Origin: Chrysomallon squamiferum
Taxonomy: Eukaryota > Mollusca > Gastropoda > Neomphalida > Peltospiridae
NCBI GenBank assembly: GCA_012295275.1
Contig: CM022678.1
Location: 12,423,329-12,487,328 of the forward strand
Reading direction: 5' to 3'
DNA: 64,000 nt
Numbering within the stretch: the stretch's first letter is position 1; each line of letters starts with the position of its first letter. The notes below the pieces were generated by a model, which saw only the letters and a program-made list of their open reading frames with translations, searched no databases and was not told the origin of the DNA. This document shows positions 33,550 through 45,429 of this stretch, in pieces. A program made the translations under genes and the position numbers.

Positions 33550-35664
33550 AATGGATGACAATAAGCCACCTGAAAATGCAGAGAATGGTTGCAGTGAAAA
33601 GGTAAGTAAAGTTTTAATTATGTTTTGTATGGATGTAATGATACAGGAGAAACATGTATTTTCTTTCTTGGATGGATAAAGACCAACAAGAGATCTGTTT
33701 TTAGACTTAAGTTTTATTTGTATAAGAAACTGTAAATGATAATTAGATTGACAATATACTGTTATCAAGAAACAAATTTCTATTTTCTTCTTTTTTCCTT
33801 AAATCTTTTCTTAATAGACTGTTGGCAGTTTGTTGGCTAAAATGTTGGTTTTTTTTTTTTGTTCAATAACTCCAGAAGTAACAATGGTTGTTTGTTGTTG
33901 TTGTGGATTTGTTGGTTTTAGTTGTTTGTTTTATTTTTATCATTAATATGCATTTTAACTGTTGAACAATTATTTCTTTTTATATCACATTATTATTAGA
34001 TATTTAAAACTAAATCATTGAGAATATTGTTAACATTTTAGATCTATAACAAACATACCTTCACTTTCTGTGTTGCCTTCACACATTGGTATTACTAAGA
34101 ATATTAACTAGCATTACACATTACATATATATTTATTTTCACTCTCCTGTTTTATGATTATGTTTAAAGATGATGAATCTAAGGATTAACAGAGAATATG
34201 TTTAAAAAACAACAAATATCTTTTCTAATATTTAAAGTTATGTTTAGTTTTTATCTGTATAATTAATTTAAATATGTAATGTACTACAGGAAATTAGTAA
34301 ATCAACATCAATTTTAATGATGTCAATGGATATAACTCTTCAAATATGAGCTCAAGCACAGTTGTTTCCTTTAATTTGAACATATCTTATTATTAAGACA
34401 GTAATAATTAAATTTAATACGGAAATAAATATTCCTTTTTAATATCACATTTTTGTTTTCACTATAAATTAATTTATATAATAATGAAAGAAAATATAAT
34501 TGTTTGATTAATTCCAAGTGATAACTTACTGTAAGATGTTTTTCTTTAATTATTATATATATCATTTTATATATAACAAATTCATAAATACAATTTGTTT
34601 TTATTTTGTCCTATGAGATATATTCCTGTCACAGTTTTAGGCTCATCATAAATAATTATTATTAGCCGGCATACCTGCCAAAACAGTCTGCTAGATCATT
34701 GTAGAAGTTCAAGATGAAAGAGGAAATAAAAGAGAGAAATGTACTCAGTGAATACAGATGAAACAAACTGTAAACTGGAAACAATTTTGAGTTTGTTAAT
34801 TGTGGATGATCCAGCTTTCCTTCCAAAACTGCTAAATAAGTAATTTTGATTTGCAAACTTAATTGTGCAAGCTGAAAATAAATCTCTTTCTGGTTTTGCA
34901 GGTGATTTTGAGAGAAAACCCTGAAGATGACAAATTCATCTGATACGAGAGTAGTCAGACAGTCTGAAGTAAGTGGTCTGGATATATTTTATAACAATAA
35001 ATAATAGTAATATGTTTATACATATTTACATATAAATGCAGGGCTCAAAATGGCCTGTCACCAAATGCTACCAAAGTTCTGTTTGGGTGACAGGGATGTT
35101 AAAAAAAAAATTTCAGTTCACCAACTTATGAGATGAAGAAATCAAAGTAAGTAAATTTCTGTAATGCATTTATTGATAATTTTACTTAAAGATGTGATTT
35201 ATTTGTTATTTTGGATTAACGATAGCACAATTTGTTTCATTGAAATCCTTCAGTGTGATGAAAAATACTTATGTGATAAAAGATTATTTATTCAGTTAGC
35301 ATAGTTTCTTTGTTTTGGACAGGGTGTATGCTTTTAGTTTTTATTAAATACAATAATAATTCTTCTTTTTCCACATTTATGTTAACTTATTATACTAGAC
35401 AATCTTCACTCAGTTTAGTTTATTATGAAAAGAGATCGGGGCCTGATATTTTACTATTTAAAAAGTTATTTTATAGATACAAATGTTAAAACTCACACAA
35501 AATATATATCTCATGCAATATACTTAGTCTTTCAGGGATTTTATGGTTTCTGTTTATGAAATGATGTCAAAACTAATAAAATGTCTGCTTATTATTTTAT
35601 TAACATACTTTATAATTTTCAGAGTAATGTCACTTCAGTGTTTTTACATTAGTTTTTGATTGTA

Positions 35665-35696
<32 letters not shown>

Positions 35697-36374
35697 GCAT
35701 TTATATATTATGCATTTATTTTTGGTATTTTAAATAGACTAAGCTCCTTCAAGATGGACAAATTAACTCTAGAAGAGAAAAGAGATTGAAGAAAGGTCTT
35801 GGGACATTGCTGAAAAGAACATGGACCAAGAACTGCACAACTTAAGTAATGATGTTGAGGTATGTGTGAAATCAGTTCATAAAGAAAAACAGATCTATGT
35901 TAATTTTGTTGAAGGTGTTTCTGTTAGCTTTAATTATGTGATTCAAATTCATCTTTATTTTAGATATATTTGTTATCTCTTTAGATTATCTTTCAGTAAA
36001 TAATTTGAATTGATAACTGCATCATTAGATCTCATTAGAATACAAAACATAAGATTTAGAAAAGGTTATAGTTCAATTTTTATTTACTATAATTATATTG
36101 ATTCATGCTGTGTTAATTTATTGAATTGTTTTATAACAAGGAAATGTCAGTATTTACTGAATGACATTCAGATCTTTCATCATGTATTATAGAAATTTAA
36201 GAAACCAATATACTAAACTGTGGATTTAAACTGTTTATTTTCAGAAGTTAAAATCAGCTAGTTAAGGATAAAAATATTCAAGAAATTGTTGATAAATACA
36301 AAGTCGGATTGACATTTTGGAACAAAGAGCAGCTTGTTTCCAGTAGAGTTGAAGTATTTGGTGCTGTCCAGCAG
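33550..36374 (+). pseudogene. Broken multi-exon coiled-coil gene, family unknown
   Basis: Four plus-strand blocks have good splice borders: 33550-33601 (ATG at 33,551, MDDNKPPENAENGCSEK, 'gtaagt'), 34902-34968 (VILRENPEDDKFI then a stop; another frame reads MTNSSDTRVVRQSE to 'gtaagt'), 35738-35859 (MDKLTLEE, then in another frame WDIAEKNMDQELHNLSNDVE, 'gtatgt') and 36245-36374 (KLKS, then frame-shifted VKDKNIQEIVDKYKVGLTFW and NKEQLVSSRVEVFGAVQQ, 'gtattt'). Heptad-like charged helices suggest a coiled coil. At least three frame disturbances make a working product unlikely. I do not recognise the family. Confidence 0.5.
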
Positions 36375-36719
36375 GTATTTAAATACATTATTTATTGTAA
36401 ACCTTTCCATTTTACTTCAATTTTTGACAAAATTCTATGCAAAATATTTTCTCTTATACTGAATTAAGCAGCCTACATGAAAATATAATACAATAAGGAA
36501 TAATCATTAAGACAACTCATGAAATGATACAGCAGTTATAAAAATAATGTCCAGATCACACTCTGATTTTAAGTTCTTTTTACTTTTCTCTATCCTTTTA
36601 CTTTATTTATTTATTTATTTATTTATAAATATAAAAAGGAGTAATAATTAATAACCAGAGAATTCTACAAATAAAAGTGAGGACAAATATATTGTGTGTA
36701 TTTACAGGAGATGAGACTC

Positions 36720-37130
36720 AGTTGTACAATGACAATGACTTTATTCTCATAAACTGTAGATTACAGTCCAGAGAAGAATGTATTACAGCTATAAAATAAC
36801 AAAATTAAAATGTACATATGTAAAAGTTTAACATGGAGGACATTCTTTCACACATAGTTCTTATTAACAAACAAAGCTTTTTTAATACAAATATATTTTT
36901 ACTGTTAAACAAATTGTTACATGAAATTATATTTGGATTTCTCATATACCTTTTCTTGAATTTAAAAACAGGATCATCTCCAATTTGTTAAGATTACAGA
37001 TATGACATGTTCTGTTTTCACTTTGAATAGTAGACTATCGTCCAGTTTCAGTAGGAAGTTTAACATTCATGAATCTAAATTTGCATACAGCATTCGCATT
37101 CTTTTCAGACAGCAAAGTAAGATAGTTTCC
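36720..37130 (-). mobile_element. LINE 3' end fragment
   Basis: On the minus strand the text reads CKFRFMNVKLPTETGR, a stop, then STIQSENRTCHICNLNKL. That is the conserved tail after the reverse transcriptase of many animal LINEs ('R…LP.E.GR…R.C..C'). About 380 bp on it ends in 'agaataaagtcattgtcatt', a short-repeat tail of CR1/L2-like type, near 36,725. Frames are broken. It abuts the piggyBac relic at about 37,130. Confidence 0.6.
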
Positions 37131-37938
37131 TAATTTCAATCCAACAAGTGATTGAACATGGGCCTTGATTTTTAAATCTTATCAGATTTGTCTAGCTCTG
37201 GGTCTAATTCATTTACACTATGTAGCATAGACCATATTGCTAAGAATCTATCTCTTGTAATAATCTGTGGAAAAATTGTTCATATCGGTCCTTGTGAATA
37301 AGCATTTCCATCACTACTCAACAGCCAAAAAGTGCTTTTATCTCTGTCACAAATCATCATTCCAGAATAATGTCAAAAAGTCAGCCTGGCTGCTCTCATT
37401 ATTGATTGGAATATGTTTGGGACTGGAGGGTTCTTTAGGGTTGAATTGTTTTTCACGATGCTCTCTTTTGTCATTCATCCACTGACGCTGATCTACATTA
37501 GGCTGAGAATTCTGTCACACACCTCAACCACATCCTCAACCACATCCTCTACCACAGTAACACCCACTAACAGGTTGTAAAACATCACCACCTGGGCTTT
37601 GATTATCAGCAGAATCACTTTCACCTTCATTTGTATTCGTGTTATTATTATTTGTATCATTGACAACATCATTGTCAATCTTTTCACTTTCAAAATCACT
37701 ATTATTTCCATATTCCAACACTTCATTCTCATCCTCAGAATCTGACATTATCATTTGTAATGCCTGCTTGGTTGTCACTTTCTTACCACTCATGTTTATG
37801 GCAAAAAATCCTCCAAAAACTGCAATTGTTTGCAAAAACATCATTGAAGCTTCCTGCTGGAAGTATGGCTGAGTGTACAAGTGGGTATATATACTATATG
37901 TTCAGCCAAAAACTGGCTTGGCGGGTTCAAAGGGTTAA
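37130..37938 (-). mobile_element. piggyBac element, 5' part
   Basis: The minus strand begins with the target-site tetranucleotide TTAA (37,935-37,938) followed by 'CCCTTTGAACCCGCCAAGCC', a piggyBac-type terminal repeat starting CCC. About 140 bp inside, an ATG at 37,793 opens a transposase N-terminus: MSGKKVTTKQALQMIMSDSE, then a long acidic Asn/Asp-rich stretch ending in GCYCGRGCG. After stops and frameshifts come DFLTLFWNDDL and ITRDRFLAIWSMLHSVNELD, typical of the transposase core start. The catalytic aspartates and the 3' terminal repeat are missing; the text changes to LINE sequence near 37,130. Confidence 0.8.
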
Positions 37939-38519
37939 CATATTCAACCTCTCAAGTTCAAATACATCATCAGTGATTAAACCACTATATTCTTCCATAA
38001 TAATAAAATCATTATCATCAGCTGTTGAAGACACCAGTAAGGCAGATCATGTTATACTTATTTAAAAATGACAACTATTCATTTTCAAGCTGGACCAAAG
38101 CATTGGATGATGAATAATATGAATACAACACCAATTAAAATATTATCATCTGTGTGTAAAAAAACCCACCTTCTGTGCCCAGCCACATAAAACATTTACA
38201 CTGATTTGATAATATTTGTATGTTTTAGTAGATAATTTTTTATATATACAACTATACCCCCAGATTTACACTGAGATAAAGAAACTCTGTTTTTAGCATA
38301 TATAATAAAGAATACTAATGTATCATAATTAGTGATGGTTTCAAGAAATATAGTATCTCTGAGTTTACTTACCAAACCTTACACATTATTTTTAAACTTA
38401 AGGAATACTTCTTTATGACTTTTGTTTGGGGTATTTTTACAAATGAGAGAGTTTACTGACATTTGCTCAACACTGTTTTCACTTGGTAAAACTTATCCAC
38501 CTCCGTTGTCCTATTGCAC

Positions 38520-39330
38520 TGAGTGAATTGGCTTTTCTAGATCAGAGTTTAGCCTGTTTTTCTGTCATCTTTTTGTTTCTGTTGGCCAAGTTGTTATGTT
38601 TGTGTTACTGGCTTCTGTAACATACTCTCCTAGTGTAAAGAGCCTGCCCTCGATATACAATATTTTTTCCGTTTATAGTTGCCTGTGTCTTCCTCATCTT
38701 TCTCTGGTATCCAACTAAAGATTAAATTGTCACGCATGAAGTGAGATTTGTAGATCATTGTATTTTGCTCTAAAGTTTCTAAACTCAGTTTCTAATTTAC
38801 ATATTTGTGGTTCACATACTGTTATTATTATCTCTAAGTTTGCAGTGACAACAGATTTCAAATTTCAGAGATCTTTTTTATTCCTTTAAAACTGTTTATT
38901 ATTGTAATTCATACCTATTTCCATATCTTGCACTTATTTCTTGATATCCATCACTTTACCACTAATGTCTTGTACAGTTATATCCATACTATTCAGCCAT
39001 TTCTCAATCAGTTCAAGATTTTTCAATTCATCACACATAACTTTCTAGTCAAAGCATGTGATTTTATACTGACGTCTTCATTTTATACTGACATCCGTAA
39101 TGCTGTCCATGTTGTCCATACTGTGACTGCTGAGACTGTTGAGTTGATGTTGACTGATAAAATGGTGCAGATGAACATCCAAGCTCACTGTTCTGTGTAT
39201 TTGACATCCAGCTTGGCTTTCTCAACTTACATTTTTACTCTTATTTGTTCTCTTTTTACCTTTTTTATTTTCATGTTGCATACTCACATATCTTTAGCAA
39301 TAATTTACATTGAAAAAAACAGATAAAATA
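38520..39330 (-). mobile_element. LINE ORF1 (RNA-binding protein) relic
   Basis: The minus strand holds a Gln/Ser-rich part (QSTSTQQSQQSQYGQHGQHY), a coiled-coil-like part (CKLETEFRNFRAKYNDLQ) and then, with a stop, NL-x-WIPEKDEEDTGNYKRK. The latter matches the 'LQ.RS.R.NLIF.GIPE…ED' signature of L1-type ORF1 proteins. Later DRKTG…TL fits the 'VRK' region. Many stops and frameshifts. The plus-strand ORF of 132 codons here is a shadow. Confidence 0.5.
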
Positions 39331-39544
39331 ACATTTAAAACCATCAAACATTATATATTTTCACAGAGAAATGAGAAACACAACTTTCATTTCCATTCAC
39401 TGTATCAGTAGATGCCCACATTACTGCTGCTAATTATTTTTATCTCTGTTCTCATTATTTAAACCATCAAGTTTCAGTTTTGCTATTTCTTTTATAATGT
39501 TTGAAGTTCTCTGACCAGGAGCAATCATAGCAGTTTCTTTCCAT

Positions 39545-40593
39545 TTGTTTATTATATGGGATATTTTAGAAACTCTTCATCTTTCAGTGATGGATGTGAA
39601 ATAGTTTCTTCATCATTGCTTAGTGTCATTAAATCTGTGAGGAAGAAACAAGCAGTCATTGTAATGTAACTTTTGTTAGACACTCCAGGCATCACAACAG
39701 ATTCTAACAAGATGGAAACAGAACACACTTCTAGCAACTCTGCTGTTTTATTTGGAAACTTAGTTGTAAACATCAGAAACAAACAGTCAAACACTAAATA
39801 AATGTGTATTTATTGTCACACTGCTTCAAATAGGTACACACATTAATCAGCTGTTTTGTTTGAGTCCAGTGTTTTCTACACTCAGTCTCACTCTAGCAGT
39901 CTTACTAATTTCATTAGGTCACTGTCAAAAGGTGAATCAATGCTGAAACTGCCTTGTTGGAACAAGATCAGCAGTAGAACCAGGTAATTGATCTCTGAAG
40001 GTTTATAATTTTTCCAATTTTCCAGCTGATATGTAACATATTCTACTCAGTTGTTAAAAAATTCAGCTTCTCTTTTTTTGTGCGTCACATGAGTTAACAT
40101 AATACACACACACACATCTGAGGAAATCCTAACTGTAGATGAACTGTCAGTGACAGTGTATTTATAATTTATAATCATTGTAATATCATTTTGTTCAAGA
40201 TATTTGTTTATAATTTCTTTCTTTTCATCATAATCCAGACAATAGACATGTCTCTGCAGATCAAGAACATGATTCTCATTAAACAGACCAAATTCCTTCA
40301 AACTAATTTCACTTTCTGAAAATATTTGTTTTCTTAAAGAAATAATACATTTCAAAAACCATCCTGAACAAGATTCCATATCTTTTGAAATTTCATTTTC
40401 CATCAGTTATAAAATCTGAAACAAAATTAGTCTTACCAAATATATCATCAATGAGAACAACACATTTCTTATTTCTAGAGAGAGAAACAGCTGTAAAAGT
40501 CTCTGCAGAAGAAATAGCTGTGATGTTGACTGAGGAATAAACAGCTGTTATTTTAGAAGAAATTGTTGAATTCTCTTTTATTTTGTCACCCAT
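39545..40593 (-). pseudogene. nSTAND3-like NTPase relic
   Basis: The minus strand reads, across one frameshift near 40,400 and one stop near 40,047, KKCVVLIDDIFGKTNF (Walker B-type strand), a helical region with KEFGLFNENHVLDL and DYDEKKEIINKYLEQNDI, then VEYVTYQLENWKNYKPSEIN with LVLLLILFQQGSFSIDSPFD, and finally FDCLFLMFTTKFPNKTAELL. This order is what I know from 'novel STAND NTPase 3' proteins, abundant in molluscs, where such NTPases are thought to act as sensors in defence or cell death. No Walker A loop is seen upstream, so the NTP-binding half is lost or in an unseen exon. Almost certainly non-functional. Confidence 0.65.
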
Positions 40594-41075
40594 ATTGGCT
40601 GACCGGTAAAAAAATAATATGAAACGTGTTATTTAACTCATTTTATTTAATGTTACTGTGGTGAGATGTATAGTTAAGGAACATTCAGTAACAAAAGAAG
40701 AAACCCACTGCTGTCACTCAACTTTTGTTTATTAACAATTAATATTTCATTTACACCTGCCCACAGACAGAACATACTATTTATGCATCAGTTGTTGAGC
40801 ATTGCTGAATTGAAAATAGCTCAAGAGGAATTGATCCAAAGACCTACTACACCTTGCACACTTACTAGAGACCTATATCTAATACCTTATATGAACACTA
40901 GTATTAGCATTTTAGAGTATTCTCAACTTTTGTTCTACAAATATATGCTTTGAAATTTCTTTTAAAGGAATCAAAGAAAAAAGGCTTTAATAAATGTCCT
41001 AATTTTTTAAAATCAGGTGTTAGATTATGTTATATAGAAATAATCATGAAAGAACAATTTCACAATACTGTTACA

Positions 41076-41208
41076 TAAAAACATAGCTCCAAGTCTAATT
41101 AATAACTGTGATTTGGATTTATTATTTTTCGTCTTTTTAGGGGGTGGTGTTGGGCAGTCTGGGGCAGATTCTGGCTCTGGTTGCTGTGTTTCTTGGCTGT
41201 TCTGAGAC
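41076..41208 (-). CDS. Possible Pro/Lys-rich exon
   Basis: After 'tgtttcag' the minus strand is open for about 44 codons: SQNSQETQQPEPESAPDCP, then TPPPKKTKNNKSKSQLLIRL. A 'gtaaca' donor may follow. It lies 480 bp upstream of the nSTAND3-like relic in the same orientation and could be a linker exon of that gene. No domain recognised. Confidence 0.3.
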
Positions 41209-41219
41209 CTGAAACACAC

Positions 41220-42700
41220 ATAGATTCACTAGTGCTGTTCTAAATTTTTCTAAACATTACAAATATACTTTGGCAAAAAATAAGGGATCAGATGTTGAAA
41301 TCACTGGAAATGAACTAAACCTCTGCAAGTAACGTTTAAAACATGTAGAACAATCAGAGTTGAGCTATAATTAAGGATTTATGCTGGTAATATCAAAATA
41401 AGTTACACTCACTCATCTTACTAAATTATGTTACATAAATAATGTAAATGTTTGTGAATGACAGGTGTGACTGATTTCACTGTGACAGGCCAGTGTATCA
41501 TGTCTCCATGTTTTTCTTAACTGCAGTATGATCACATATCAGATAAAGATTTTTCACTCTAGCTCAAACATTCAGTGTCAGCATAAACACAAAGATGGCA
41601 GATAATAGGATTGCATTCAATAGATATTCCTCAAACTTATAGGACATTAGCGTCATCAATCAATTAGTGACCTCCAACACTCTACATCCAAACCAATGCT
41701 ATAACTCTTCAGCCATGACCAGTCATGAGTCCAGTTTTGAATCCACTGGAGCACATTTTGAACATCAGTGAACATTTTATACAGAGTAGAATCAGCTTAG
41801 CACTGGAAATGATTTCAGTTGACCATTTGACAAATATAACTTTTAATTGGAGGGATGAGTTGGATGTTGGAGGTTGAATGTTTACTTGTCATTGAATCCT
41901 TTAATGACAGATGTAATCTAGAGACTCAAAGTAACATTTTCTCTCTGAAACAGATTTCTTAAACTATTTTATGAACTCTCGGAATCATATTATTAACTGT
42001 TAAATATTTCATTTACACCTTCATAATTATGTATTAATATTATTAAGAATTATCCTATATCCAATACTGGGGTGTTTAACATTTTTTTTCATGTATATTA
42101 TATTTCATGTGTATTATATTATACTTTCCTGTGTTCTACTCAGTTTTTTAGTGTGTCTGCTCATCTATTTGTATTCATTTTAATTCTTAAAGTATTTAAA
42201 AATATAGTATTTTATTTAGTGTAAATGACTGTTATATCTGTTAAATAAATATTGTTCAGTTATTCTCTATTGTGTTTCTGTGTATAAACATACTGTGAGA
42301 ATTTGTAGACTTTATGATTTCATGTTAATGTATAGACACATTTCATCTGTGCTGTGTTTGAAACTGTCATCTTAGCACTTTTTCTCTAAACTGTATCTAT
42401 CAAAGCAAAAAGTGCAAACTGTTTTGTCTCAGATAATAATTTCACAAATAGCTGAGTTTGACTCAGTAGAAACATTTATAAAAGTATTATTATATTAATT
42501 AAGTCTTTTTTTTTATTATTATTTTTTTTACATATGGACATGTACATTTATTTATTAAAACAGGAGGCTTTAACTGTATTCAATAAAAATGCAGATAAGA
42601 AAATGAAATTTTGAACAATATTATACTAAATCATTTCAAATGGTTTTCTTTACTTTATTGTTAATATTATTATTGTTATTGTTATTTTATTGTTATTGTT
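41220..42700. other. No gene seen
   Basis: AT-rich sequence without exon-like blocks or strong repeats on either strand. Confidence 0.55.
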
Positions 42701-42709
42701 ATTGTGTAG

Positions 42710-44733
42710 ATATGAATGAGTGTATATCAACTGATGTCACTATTACTAAATATACTGATATTTGTACTAACAGAATCAGTGTATTCACTTGTTCCTGTCT
42801 GGCTGGGAAGAAACTTAAAAATGACCAGACAACATGTGTCAGTAAGCAGAATTTCTCATCACAAAATAAAATAAAAATAAATTTTTAAATATTTTAAAAA
42901 TATTCTTCTGTTTTGAAATTCAGAGCAACTTATTCTGTAAAATTAGCAATTATACTTTTAATATAATTTTATAAATTTTGTTTTATAAAAAAATACTAAC
43001 ACTAAAGTTTGATTTTAATTTAATTTATTTATTTTAAATTTAAATTTTATTTTTCCCTTTCAGTCCATTGTCAGTGTAAAGCTGGCTGGGTGGTGTGTGA
43101 TGTGAAAACAACAGAGATGAATGTAGTGTTTCAACAGTTTCATGTCAAGCAAACAGCAACTCCAAAAACCTGCCAGTCTCTTATCATTTGAGTGTATGTC
43201 AGGATATCACAACTTGCCAAATGAATGTATAAGTGAGTAAGATATACTTAATAAATAGTTAATTCACTCAATATTAAAAGTTTAGTAACAGGTTGAAATT
43301 ATAACATTTTATATAATAAACAGTTATATGCAATGAATTATTTCTTATTATTTATGAAATAGTTATATGATCAAAATGATTGCTTATTACTTTAAAAATA
43401 GTGATATTCTAAAAACATTACTCTATTTTACTTTAAAAAAAGTAGTTAAATGATACAAATGATTGATGAATTTTGTACATCATTTTGTGATTTTAATTAC
43501 CAAAGAAATCGGAATGGAGGTTTTAGACTGAAATATTACATAGAAATTAGTTAATTAATACCTCAGTGACAACATTAACTTTATCTGCATTAAAATGTAA
43601 TAAATAAATAAATAAAATAATAAAAATATCATTTTATACTTGTTAATAATTTTTTATTCAAAATTAAGGGAATGTTTATTATCAACTTTCAGTGACGAAG
43701 AAATTAGCATTGTTAAAAACAACAAAAACGAAACCAAAACAAACCCTGTTTAGTACCAGCTAACTTTATTTTTTTCAGTTTGAGTCACAGTAATGTTTAG
43801 CAACATGAAAAAAAACAAAAACATTTTTTATTTAAATGTGACAAAAGTTTATAAAATTATAAAATATTTTATTTTCATTTGTGTCAGAATGTGATAAAAT
43901 TGTAAATGATTTTAGTTTGACAAAATATAATAAAGTTATAAAACTATTTTGTGTTCAGTTGTGACAGTGCTGCAGTGAACAGTTCGTGTGAACAGGGCTG
44001 CAGGGTGCCTATCACAGTGGAGCAGTGTTTGTGTAGAAATGTTTACCTTGAATTCAGACAACAAAACATGCTCAGGTGAGTCAGTTCTATCTGGTTCTCA
44101 GGTTAAATTGTTCACTTCAAGCATTCTTAGTTTATTCATATTTTGAGTGTAAGTGTTATCTCTTTCAATCTTAATAGTCAGCATTTCTGCCATTATCTGT
44201 TGTATTTTTTTATTGTTAATAATGTCATGCTCTTTATATATTCATGAAATCAGTTTCTAGCTTATGTATGCATTAGCAGCTTTTCTGCTATTCAAATAGT
44301 TAAACTCCTCATTTCTGGAATTAAGAAAACATTTCAAAGCAGTTAATAGTGTTTATGAAATTTGTTAGAATTTATGAATAATTTTAATTTTTATTAAGAA
44401 TAGTTATATCTGTGTAACTTAAACTTGACTAATTTTAGAAATGCTCAAAACCTCTCAGAATCTATGAATCTTAAATGTTGGTTAATCCATATATTTCTTA
44501 TAAATAATTTTTGTGTAAATGATACTTGAGTAATTTCAGAAACTTCTCAAAATGTATGAGTAAGTTTAATTGTTGTTAATGACTGAGATATGATTTATCT
44601 GTTTCTCCCTTTCAGATATAAATGATGTAATTCAAAAATATTTCTACACAGAACTAAAACTACTATGATGGAAGCTTCACATGTAACTGTATGGATGTTT
44701 ATAAATGGGAAACTGACAAAATTACTTACAGAG
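42710..44733 (+). pseudogene. EGF-repeat gene relic
   Basis: Four plus-strand exons with clear borders: 42710-42841 (DMNECISTDVTITKYTDICT … FTCSCLAGKKLKNDQTTCV), 43064-43232 (HCQCKAGWVVCDV, then in a shifted frame DECSVSTVSCQANSNSKNLP), 43959-44075 (CDSAAVNSSCEQGCRV, CLCRN, then shifted FTLNSDNKTCS) and 44616-44733 (starts as a calcium-binding EGF, shifts, then NYYDGSFTCNCMDVYKWETD). The D-x-N-E-C start and C-x-C spacing identify calcium-binding EGF modules of extracellular matrix or receptor proteins. At least three frameshifts and a TGA break it. A fifth block near 45,371 (ACFENERKCEK) is uncertain. Confidence 0.7.
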
Positions 44734-44879
44734 GTATATATAAATATTATTATATCACACACACAGCAACACATGAACAATAAAAGATTCACACACATGA
44801 AAACAAACACACAAACCTCCATATACACATAACACATAAACAGTGAATTGAATGAAATCAAATCAAATACTGTGAAATC

Positions 44880-45190
44880 ACTGAAATTAAATGAAATGAA
44901 ATGAACGAAATGAAATGCATTGCAGTGAAATACAATTAAATACAGTAAATGAAATGAAATGAAATAATAATAAAATAATATAAATGAAATGAAATGAAAT
45001 AATAATAAAATAATATAAATGAAATGAAATGAAATACAATACAACACAATACAATACAATAAATGAACTGAACTAAATGAAATGAAATTAAATGAACTAA
45101 TGATAAAATACAACAAAATTTGTGAAATAAAATGAAATAAATACAATGTAATGAATGATATGATTCTCAATGAAATAAAGTGAAATAACA
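44880..45190. repeat. AATGA/AAATG pentanucleotide repeat block
   Basis: Imperfect 'gaaat' units, including a 38-bp segment ('aataataaaataatataaat' plus 'gaaatgaaatg') repeated in tandem near 44,962-45,031. The 198-codon minus-strand ORF is a reading of this repeat (Phe/His/Ile/Ser-rich) and not a gene. Confidence 0.9.
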
Positions 45191-45429
45191 TACAATGCTA
45201 AATTAATGGCTTTATTACAGTTAGTAAAAAAAATCATGAAAATAATTAAGTGACAACCCATCCCATTTGAATCATATCAACCTTCATTTTACATGTAAAT
45301 TGTATAATATTGTTTATACAACTCTGAATATTATTTTAATTTAATAATATTTATTTTATTTTTTCTTCAGGGTCCTTTAACTTAAGCTTGTTTTGAGAAT
45401 GAAAGAAAATGTGAGAAGTGACATTGATT

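Noticed and set aside
38928-39326. 132-codon plus-strand hydrophobic ORF
   Set aside because: Opposite strand of a LINE ORF1 relic; no splice or start context.
44595-45191. 198-codon minus-strand ORF rich in Phe, His, Ile and Ser
   Set aside because: Reading of a pentanucleotide repeat block, overlapping a plus-strand EGF exon.
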